This document shows positions 6,462 through 11,556 of a stretch of 11,556 nucleotides of DNA, piece after piece. Origin of the DNA: DASWRT01 sp036403035 (GTDB taxonomy: Bacteria; Pseudomonadota; Alphaproteobacteria; ATCC43930; CGMCC-115725); assembly GCA_036403035.1 (NCBI GenBank), contig DASWRT010000391.1, forward strand, positions 1-11,556, read 5' to 3'. The notes beneath the pieces are model-generated. The model was not told where the DNA came from. It searched no databases and saw only the letters and a list, made by a program, of their open reading frames with translations. The position numbers were made by a program, and so were the translations under genes. Position 1 is the first letter of the stretch, and each line of letters starts with the position of its first letter.

Positions 6462-7364
6462 TCAGAAGTTCCGCCAGCGGTTCCCGTGCATCGCCGCCAC
6501 GAAAAGCCGGCGGGCGAGGATCGTCGGGGTCAGCGCGCGAAGGCCGTAGGCGACATGTACCGTGAAGCTGCCCGCCGCGAGGGCGAGGCCGCCGGCATCG
6601 GCCGCCGCGAAGATCCCGCCGAGGCGGCGGACCATGTCGAGCCGCGTGACGATCAGGTGCCGGACGCCGAGCCGTGCGAAGGCGCGTCCGGCCGCCGCAG
6701 CCTCCTCGGCCTCGATGCTGGCCGGCAGGACGAGAACCGGCCGGGCGCGCGTCCGCGTGATCAGCGTGTCCAGCCGGCGCAGCGCCGCCGCGTCGAGCGG
6801 GTCGATGCCGGCCGTGTCGATGATCACCGGCGAGAGTCCGCCACCGCCCGCTGCCGCGCGGGCCGCGGCCGTCTCGATGTCGCCGACCGTCTCGAACCGG
6901 CAGCCGAGCATCGCGGCAAGGCTCTCGATCTGCGCGGCGCTCCCGGCGCGTGCCGTATCGGTATTGAGGAGCAGGGTCCGACCGCTGCTCGGCAGCCGCG
7001 CCGCGAGCTTCGCCGCGGCGCTCGTCTTGCCGGCGCCGGGCGGACCGGCCAGCAGCAGCGGCCGGCGCCGGATCAGGCGGGTCCGCGGGGCGAACGGCAA
7101 GCGGCGCTCGATCGCCGCGGCGAGCGCCGGCACCGGCTGCATCTCGGGTTCGGCTGCACCGGTCGCGTCGAGCAGGTCGCGGCTGATGTGCTCCGGCACC
7201 GCGTGGGCGCGCAACACCGCGCCGATCACGGCATCGCGCCGCTCGGGCCACGGGCTCGGTGTCGTCCCCGGCTCCTGCCCGTCGATCGACAGCGCGAACG
7301 GGGCGGGCAGACCGTCGTCTTCGCCGGGATCTGAGAAGTTCAGCCGCATTGCTCCCTCGTCCAT
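6462..7364 (-). CDS. FlhF-like / SRP54-type GTPase
   Basis: Predicted cytosolic GTPase of the SRP/FlhF class, 300 aa. The P-loop AGPPGAGKTSAAAKLA is at residues 106-121. An I-box-like segment, NTDTARAGSAAQ, is at 134-145. G3 is VIIDTAG at 180-186, and the G4-like VTRLDM at 239-244 has TRLD instead of the usual TKLD. RRLGG follows at 246-250. FlhF proteins place polar flagella and are usually longer with a basic N-terminal domain. Here the N-terminal about 100 residues are short and acidic to neutral, and no flagellar gene is nearby, so a flagellar role is not established. An alternative start at Met6 (7349) has a closer GAGGGAG and cannot be excluded. The gene is convergent with the permease gene and divergent from the flavin reductase gene. 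Confidence 0.75.
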   Translation of the reverse strand: MDEGAMRLNFSDPGEDDGLPAPFALSIDGQEPGTTPSPWPERRDAVIGAVLRAHAVPEHISRDLLDATGAAEPEMQPVPALAAAIERRLPFAPRTRLIRRRPLLLAGPPGAGKTSAAAKLAARLPSSGRTLLLNTDTARAGSAAQIESLAAMLGCRFETVGDIETAAARAAAGGGGLSPVIIDTAGIDPLDAAALRRLDTLITRTRARPVLVLPASIEAEEAAAAGRAFARLGVRHLIVTRLDMVRRLGGIFAAADAGGLALAAGSFTVHVAYGLRALTPTILARRLFVAAMHGNRWRNF

Positions 7365-7408
7365 TGCGGCGTCACTCTCGCGCGAAACGCTTAAGAGACC
7401 GTCACGCC

Positions 7409-7431
7409 GCCGCTGGAGCCAGTCCAGCGGC
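7409..7431. promoter_or_regulatory. Perfect 9-bp inverted repeat in a divergent promoter region
   Basis: GCCGCTGGA and TCCAGCGGC flank the 5-base spacer GCCAG. The site lies between the start of the FlhF-like gene and that of the flavin reductase gene. It could be a dimeric regulator operator acting on either gene, or an mRNA hairpin in the leader of the - strand gene. No regulator gene is adjacent. Confidence 0.35.
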
Positions 7432-7442
7432 AGTTCTCCCAG

Positions 7443-7471
7443 TTGCCGGTTCCGGCGACTCTACCTACCTT
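7443..7471 (+). promoter_or_regulatory. Weak sigma-70-like promoter candidate for the flavin reductase gene
   Basis: TTGCCG and TACCTT are separated by 17 bases, and the -10-like box ends 26 bases before the ATG. Each box matches the consensus only partly, so this is tentative. Confidence 0.25.
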
Positions 7472-7497
7472 GAAATGGTCGGAAAGGAGCGGCGCGC

Positions 7498-8007
7498 ATG
7501 GCGATCGACGCGGACACCTACAAACAAGGGATGCGCCAACTGGCGGCGGCGGTCACGATCGTGACCACCGAACATGAAGGCCAGCGGTGCGGCCTGACGG
7601 CGACGGCGGTTTGCTCGCTTTCGGCGGACCCGCCGACCTTGCTGGTCTGCGTCAATCGCAGCGCGGCCGCGCATGACCGGATCAAGCTCGGCCGGCGATT
7701 CTGCGTGAACGTCCTGTCCGACGAGGACGCGGCGCTGTCCCGGCGCTTCGCCGGCATGGAGAAAGGCGAGGCGCGCTTTACGGCCGGCGTCTGGCGCTCT
7801 GCCGTCACCGGGGCGCCGGTGCTTGACCATGCGCTCGCCAGCTTCGACTGCGAACTGATCGAACAAGTCGAGGCGGGGACGCATACGATCTTCATCGGCC
7901 GCGTGCATGCGGTCGAGACGCGGCCGGGCCGGCGCCCGCTGCTGTATGCGGACGGCGACTATAGCGGGCTCGCGGCTCTGGAGGACGTCGTCACCGGCCG
8001 GGCGTGA
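7498..8007 (+). CDS. Flavin reductase family protein (FMN-binding split barrel)
   Basis: 169 aa, the usual size for the HpaC/RutF/NtaB type of NAD(P)H:flavin oxidoreductase, which supplies reduced FMN or FAD to a partner monooxygenase. The start is fixed by AAGGAG (7484-7489) eight bases before the ATG. Typical segments are GLTATAVCSLSADPPTLLV at residues 32-50, FCVNVLS at 68-74, the strand GTHTIFIGRVHAVE at 127-140, and PLLYADGDYSGL at 147-158. No partner oxygenase is in the window, so the pathway is unknown. The 3' end overlaps the 3' end of the convergent MFS gene by 17 bp. Confidence 0.92.
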   Translation: MAIDADTYKQGMRQLAAAVTIVTTEHEGQRCGLTATAVCSLSADPPTLLVCVNRSAAAHDRIKLGRRFCVNVLSDEDAALSRRFAGMEKGEARFTAGVWRSAVTGAPVLDHALASFDCELIEQVEAGTHTIFIGRVHAVETRPGRRPLLYADGDYSGLAALEDVVTGRA

Positions 8008-9181
8008 GTTCGCCCGCACGTCGGACCTTGCCGGCACCGGCCAGCACTTCGCCGCGCCATGTGCGGCCGAGCATGAAGGCCGCGGCGGCGCCCGCCGCGC
8101 CCAGGATTCCCATCGCGAAATAAGCGGCGGCGCCGAATCGGGTATAGAGCGCGCCCGCGAGCAGCATCGCCGTGCCGAACCCCAGGCCCTGTACGACGGC
8201 CGAGTATATCGCCTGCGCGGTCGCCGACAGGTCGGACGGGATCGCCTTCCCGATGAAATGCATCGCGGCGAGATGGGAACCGCCGAAGGTAAGGCCATGC
8301 AGAAGCTGGAGCAGCATTAGGGCCGGCAGCGTCTCGGCCATGGCGGTCGCGGACCACCGCACCAGCGCCGCAACGCCGGCCAGGAGCAGGAGGTTTGCCG
8401 CGCCGGTACGCCGCAGCACCGCGCCGCCGGCGAAGAAGAGCGCGACCTCGGCGATGACGCCTTCCGCCCAGAGCCAGCTTATCTGCGCGCTGCTGTGGCC
8501 GAGTTCGAGCCAATGCAGCGTGCCGAACGCGTAATAGACGCTGTGGCTCGCCTGGATCGGCATCGCCGCGGCGATGAACCATAATTGCCGCCGGTCGGCG
8601 ACGAGGATGCGCCAGTCGCTTCGTGTCGCGTGGATCGGCCGTGCGCCGTCGGCGGGCAGGCCGGCGGAGGCGATGGTGGCCAGACCGATCGCTGCGATCA
8701 GCAGGTACAAGACCGTCTCGGCAGTCCCGAAACCGAGGCTCGCGCCGCTCCCGAGCGACGCCGCGATGAAGCTGACCGATCCCCAGAGCCGCATGCGGCC
8801 GTAGCTCAGCCCCTGCCGCATCGACGCCGCGACCGCGAGATTGTCGCCGAGCGGGACGAGCGCCGACATGCATGCGCTCGTGGCCAGCCCGAGCGCAAAG
8901 ATCGGCATGAACCCGTGTGCCGGGATCAGCAGCAGGAATCCCGCGAGCGCCGCGAGACACAGGCCGATCATCAGCGGACGGCGCCGGCCGCTACGGTCCG
9001 CGACGATCCCGGCGAGCGGGTTGGTCGTGACCTTTACCCAGAGCCCCGCCGCCAGCAGGAGGGCGATCTCGTTGGCGTCGAATCCGCGCGACGCCAGCCA
9101 GACCGGCCAGTACGGCATCTGTATGCCGACCGCGAGAAAGGCTGCGGCATAGAAAGAGGAAAAACGCAGGGAGACATACAT
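7991..9181 (-). CDS. MFS transporter, HcaT (3-phenylpropionate transporter)-like
   Basis: 396 aa with about 12 hydrophobic segments, so an inner-membrane secondary transporter. The N-terminus has a QMPYWPVWL segment, and the MFS motif A is present as GIVADRSGRRR at residues 58-68. The middle region HSVYYAFGTLHWLELGHS and WLWAEGVIAEV matches, from memory, the same region of E. coli HcaT and the wider MFS_1_like (LacY/nucleoside permease-type) group. 3-Phenylpropionate is the putative substrate for HcaT only; here it is a family label, not evidence of substrate. The start at 9181 has GAAGG ten bases upstream, lying in the loop of a hairpin. The neighbouring flavin reductase is convergent, so they do not form an operon. 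Confidence 0.85.
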   Translation of the reverse strand: MYVSLRFSSFYAAAFLAVGIQMPYWPVWLASRGFDANEIALLLAAGLWVKVTTNPLAGIVADRSGRRRPLMIGLCLAALAGFLLLIPAHGFMPIFALGLATSACMSALVPLGDNLAVAASMRQGLSYGRMRLWGSVSFIAASLGSGASLGFGTAETVLYLLIAAIGLATIASAGLPADGARPIHATRSDWRILVADRRQLWFIAAAMPIQASHSVYYAFGTLHWLELGHSSAQISWLWAEGVIAEVALFFAGGAVLRRTGAANLLLLAGVAALVRWSATAMAETLPALMLLQLLHGLTFGGSHLAAMHFIGKAIPSDLSATAQAIYSAVVQGLGFGTAMLLAGALYTRFGAAAYFAMGILGAAGAAAAFMLGRTWRGEVLAGAGKVRRAGELTPGR

Positions 9182-9182
9182 C

Positions 9183-9210
9183 GTGCCGCTGCCTTCGGAC
9201 GCAGTGGCAC
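9183..9210 (-). promoter_or_regulatory. Inverted repeat at the MFS gene start, with the ribosome site in its loop
   Basis: Ten-base arms GTGCCGCTGC (9183-9192) and GCAGTGGCAC (9201-9210) differ from perfect symmetry at one position and enclose 8 bases. In the MFS mRNA the arm ends one base before the AUG, and the GAAGG ribosome site falls in the loop and first stem base. It could be an operator or an RNA structure that tunes translation. Confidence 0.4.
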
Positions 9211-9224
9211 ACCCTTAGCTTGAA

Positions 9225-9254
9225 CCGCCGGCTCCCGGCAATGCCGGGCGGCGG
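9225..9254 (-). terminator. Hairpin downstream of the hemerythrin gene, possible terminator
   Basis: CCGCCG-GCT-CCCGGC, an AAT loop, then GCCGGG-CGGCGG form two stacked 6-bp GC stems with a 3-base bulge. The hairpin lies 25 bp beyond the hemerythrin stop on the - strand and before the MFS gene. No clear U-run follows, so termination may be weak or factor-assisted. Confidence 0.4.
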
Positions 9255-9279
9255 ACGCTCCGACGCGGAGAGGGCTGCG

Positions 9280-9717
9280 TCAGGCCGCGGCGAGTTTGCC
9301 CTTCTCCGTTTCGAATTCCTCGGCGACCTTGCTCGCCTGATCGGCGGTCAGCACTTCCTTCGCTCGGGCGAAAATCTCCGTCTCCTCCTCGGTGAAGTGG
9401 TGATCGATCTCCTCGCGCAGCTCGGAAACCTGCGCCGTGAAGTCGGGATCGTCGGGGGAGAGGGCGTCGAGTTCCTCGATCAGCTCCTCCATGTCGACAT
9501 GCTCCTCCATCGCTTCTTCGATCAGGTCGCTGATCTCGGGCAGGATGCTCAGCGCGGCATAGAGGGTGCGTTCCTCGGCTTCCTTATGCACCGCCATCTC
9601 CGCGCGGAGCTGCGCAAAGAGCTGCGCGCGCGCGTCGTTGTCGTCGCTGTCTTCGAGTTCCTCGACGAGCGCCAGGATGCGCTGATGATCGCGTTTGATA
9701 AGCGAATAGAGATCCAC
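9280..9717 (-). CDS. Hemerythrin HHE cation-binding domain protein
   Basis: Small soluble, mostly helical and very acidic protein, 145 aa, expected to bind a di-iron centre. Likely ligands are H11 in KRDHQ, H44 and E48 in VHKEAEE, H73 in EEHVDME, and H106 or H107 with E111 in DHHFTEEE, the HHE-domain pattern. Such proteins bind oxygen or handle reactive oxygen or nitrogen species and iron; which applies here is unknown. The frame is open upstream to 10272, but the GTG at 9717 is chosen because GAGGGAG (9731-9725) lies seven bases before it and DLYSLIKRDHQ is the usual domain beginning. Two EcfG-type promoter motifs point at this gene, predicting induction in general stress or stationary phase. 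Confidence 0.9.
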   Translation of the reverse strand: MDLYSLIKRDHQRILALVEELEDSDDNDARAQLFAQLRAEMAVHKEAEERTLYAALSILPEISDLIEEAMEEHVDMEELIEELDALSPDDPDFTAQVSELREEIDHHFTEEETEIFARAKEVLTADQASKVAEEFETEKGKLAAA

Positions 9718-9779
9718 GCCCCGTCTCCCTCTTGTCGTCCATTCGACGCCCAACTCTGCTCGTCGCCGGCGAAGCTGCC

Positions 9780-9804
9780 AACGCGAGGCACGGGCCGGCG
9801 TTCC
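9780..9804 (-). promoter_or_regulatory. EcfG (general stress sigma) type promoter P1 of the hemerythrin gene
   Basis: On the - strand GGAAC (9804-9800) is followed by 16 bases and CGTT (9783-9780). This is an exact match to the alphaproteobacterial EcfG consensus, GGAAC-N16/17-CGTT. Transcription would begin near 9773, leaving a leader of roughly 55 nt before the GTG at 9717, a sensible distance. Confidence 0.7.
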
Positions 9805-9885
9805 TCCAGGCGCAGGCATCCCTGGTTCGGGGCATCCGCCGCGCCGTTTCTCCCCACGTTCCCCAACGTAGCCTGTCGCGCGCTG

Positions 9886-9911
9886 AACGGTGAGGGCCGC
9901 CTTCCGGTTCC
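9886..9911 (-). promoter_or_regulatory. Second EcfG-type promoter P2 facing the hemerythrin gene
   Basis: On the - strand GGAAC (9911-9907), 17 bases, then CGTT (9889-9886), again an exact match. The leader to the GTG at 9717 would be about 160 nt. It may be an upstream tandem promoter or serve an unseen short RNA. Confidence 0.5.
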
Positions 9912-9944
9912 ATCCAGTGTGCCGGCCCGGCGTGACCGGCCGCA

Positions 9945-9970
9945 GGAACATCGCGGTTTCGCTGGACGTT
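9945..9970 (+). promoter_or_regulatory. EcfG-type promoter P3 of the AsmA-family gene
   Basis: GGAAC (9945-9949), 17 bases, then CGTT (9967-9970). Transcription would start near 9977, about 37 nt before the ATG at 10014. The site is nearly symmetrical: AGGAAC at 9944 and GTTCCT ending at 9973. On the - strand it therefore also reads GGAAC-N17-TGTT, a one-mismatch match pointing at the hemerythrin gene. Confidence 0.65.
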
Positions 9971-10013
9971 CCTGTCAGCACCGGCGACTTGCCGGCGGCG
10001 GAAGGAAACCGGC

Positions 10014-11556
10014 ATGCGTGCGCTGAAAATCGTCGGCTGGATTCTGGGCGGACTGCTGCTGCTCGTCGTCGGGGTGGTCGCGGCCGTCGCGATCGGCGGC
10101 GACAAGGCGATGGCTTATCTGATCCAGCACCAGGGAGCGGCGCTGCTTCATCGTGACATCCGCCTCGGCGGCCGTTTCCACGTCGCCTGGGGGAACCCGA
10201 TCCGGATCGTCGCGGACGATATCCACGTCGCCAACGCATCGTGGGGCACCGAGCCGGACATGTTCGCGGCACGGCACCTTGAGCTGGAGATCGAGCCGTG
10301 GCCGCTGCTGCATCTGAAGGTCAGCATCCCCCGCGTCGCGCTCGATGGCTCGCGCACGCTGCTGGAGACCTCGGACAAGGGCGAGAAGAACTGGGATCTG
10401 TTCGCGGCAAAGGCGGCGGCGCCGAAGAATCGCACGCAATTCCCGGACGTCCGCCGCGTCGAGGTGACTGACAGCTCCTTCGCATTCCGCAACGGCGAGA
10501 CGAAGGCGAACACCGAGGTCGGGCTGGCGAAGGTCCTGGCCGAGACGCCGGACACCGCGAGCCCGATCAAGCTGGCCGGCGACGGCACCTTCCAGAAGCA
10601 GCCTTATCACCTCGAAGGCACGGTCGGCGCCCTTGCGCAGCTTCAGAATCCGACCGAACCCTACGGCGTCGACGTCCATGGAGCGCTCGGCGACACCAAG
10701 CTCGCGGTCAGCGGCAAGATGACCGAGCCGCTCGACATCGCCGGGCTGGACGCCACGGTCTCCGCCGATGGAAAGGACCTGCAGGACACGCTCGCGGCAG
10801 TTGGCCTGCCGATCCCGCCGACGCCGCCGTACCATGTCTCCGGCGAGATCAAGCACGACGGCGATGTCTGGAAGATCGAACAGCTGGAGACCCGCCTCGG
10901 CAAGAGCCAGATCGCCGGCGGCGTCAGCGTCGATACCGGGCAGCGCGTTCCGTACATCCAGGCGAACCTCGTCGCGAAGTATCTTGACATCGCCGACTTC
11001 AAAGGCTTCGTCGGCGAGAAGCCGCCAGGTTCGCAGAAGGAACCGCCGAAGAACACGACCGGCCGCATCATCCCCGACATGAAGCTGCCGCTTGAAAAGC
11101 TGCCGGGCTTCAATGCCGACATCTCGTTCGACGGCGCCGACGTGCGGCCGGCCGCTGGCCTGCCGCTGCAACGCGTCAACCTCGGGCTGTCGCTGAAGGA
11201 CGGCGTGCTGCGCGTCAAGCCACTGCGCTTCGCGATGGCGAATGGCGATGTCGATACCGATTTGACCCTGTCCTCGGCCGTGAAGCCGCCGAGCCTGGAC
11301 CTGAACCTCGATGTCCGCCGGATCGACCTGCACAAGCTCGTCGTCGGGATGAGCGTGCCGAAGCAGGTCAAGGAAACGACCGGAATTCTCGGCGGTTCGC
11401 TGAAGGTGAAGGGGAAGGGCGCCTCGACACGCGAGATCGTCGGGTCGCTCGACGGCGAGTTCGCGCTCTTCATGGAGAATGGGCAGATCAGTCACATCCT
11501 CGTGGCGCTGCTAAACCTTGACGTCGCGAATGCGCTCAATTTCCTGGTGCAGGGCG
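10014..11556 (+). CDS. AsmA family protein, 3' end beyond the window
   Basis: The frame is open from the ATG at 10014 to the last base (514 full codons, no stop), so this is the N-terminal part. AAGGA seven bases upstream supports the start. The N-terminus MRALKIVGWILGG leads into a single membrane anchor (about residues 5-27), with the rest expected in the periplasm as repetitive beta-structure. AsmA signs include HRDIRLGGRF, an ADDIHVANASWG stretch, and the C-terminal-type block LPGFNADISFDGADVR with VNLGLSLKDGVLRVKPL. A proline-rich linker lies at about 335-355. AsmA-like proteins (AsmA, TamB, YhdP and relatives) help move phospholipid to, or maintain, the outer membrane. The likely stress promoter upstream suggests envelope maintenance under stress. 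Confidence 0.9.
   Translation, partial: MRALKIVGWILGGLLLLVVGVVAAVAIGGDKAMAYLIQHQGAALLHRDIRLGGRFHVAWGNPIRIVADDIHVANASWGTEPDMFAARHLELEIEPWPLLHLKVSIPRVALDGSRTLLETSDKGEKNWDLFAAKAAAPKNRTQFPDVRRVEVTDSSFAFRNGETKANTEVGLAKVLAETPDTASPIKLAGDGTFQKQPYHLEGTVGALAQLQNPTEPYGVDVHGALGDTKLAVSGKMTEPLDIAGLDATVSADGKDLQDTLAAVGLPIPPTPPYHVSGEIKHDGDVWKIEQLETRLGKSQIAGGVSVDTGQRVPYIQANLVAKYLDIADFKGFVGEKPPGSQKEPPKNTTGRIIPDMKLPLEKLPGFNADISFDGADVRPAAGLPLQRVNLGLSLKDGVLRVKPLRFAMANGDVDTDLTLSSAVKPPSLDLNLDVRRIDLHKLVVGMSVPKQVKETTGILGGSLKVKGKGASTREIVGSLDGEFALFMENGQISHILVALLNLDVANALNFLVQG

Noticed and set aside
6366..7334. 322-codon open frame on the + strand over the FlhF-like gene
   Set aside because: Arg/Ala-rich shadow; the - strand protein has complete GTPase motifs.
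7498..9181. Flavin reductase and HcaT-like transporter as an aromatic-acid degradation cluster
   Set aside because: They are convergent, not co-transcribed, and no oxygenase or ring-cleavage gene is present, so a shared pathway is not supported.
9718..10272. Upstream extension of the hemerythrin frame
   Set aside because: The extra sequence is Pro/Arg-rich, crosses the promoter region and the asmA start, and lacks domain similarity. GTG 9717 has a good ribosome site.
9975..11495. 506-codon open frame on the - strand across the asmA-like gene
   Set aside because: Low-complexity antisense product. The + strand frame has a start, ribosome site, membrane anchor and AsmA motifs, and runs to the window end.

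Overview
The window reads as ordinary, high-G+C bacterial chromosome with tightly packed genes. Three things suggest an alphaproteobacterium: the protein families and their sequence flavour, several GTG starts, and above all promoter motifs matching the EcfG general-stress sigma factor, which is restricted to that class. I see no tRNA, rRNA, CRISPR array, complete insertion sequence or phage gene. No stretch longer than about 300 bases lacks a gene.

Region 1 (1-6287, + strand) is one transporter operon of six genes. It starts with the 3' part of a DUF1028 (Ntn-hydrolase-like) gene. Two ABC ATPases (DppD-like and DppF-like) follow, then a family 5 solute-binding protein with a signal peptide, then two permeases (DppB-like and DppC-like). 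Junctions are very tight: 2 bp, then a 4-bp overlap, then 36 bp, and finally a 4-bp overlap between the permeases. The exception is the 161-bp gap between binding protein and first permease. That gap holds an intrinsic-terminator-like hairpin and a 47-codon ORF with a perfect Shine-Dalgarno, which runs through the hairpin and stops 4 nt before the permease start. Together the genes would bind peptides (or a related small solute) in the periplasm, import them with ATP, and possibly hydrolyse a substrate bond by way of the DUF1028 protein.

Region 2 (6288-9181) begins with a short convergent intergenic region carrying two inverted GTAG-headed hairpins, which look like a REP doublet (BIME). Then come an FlhF/SRP-type GTPase (- strand) and, diverging from it, a flavin reductase (+). 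An HcaT-like MFS transporter (-) converges on the reductase, with a 17-bp coding overlap.

Region 3 (9182-11556) holds a hemerythrin HHE protein (-) and, divergently, the 5' part of an AsmA-family gene (+) that runs off the window. The 296-bp region between them contains three exact GGAAC-N16/17-CGTT motifs, two facing the hemerythrin gene and one facing asmA, so both are predicted members of the general stress regulon.

I do not see a wholly new multi-gene system. The parts most worth a second look are the leader ORF and terminator inside the transporter operon, the clustered EcfG-type promoters, and the REP doublet with covarying stems.
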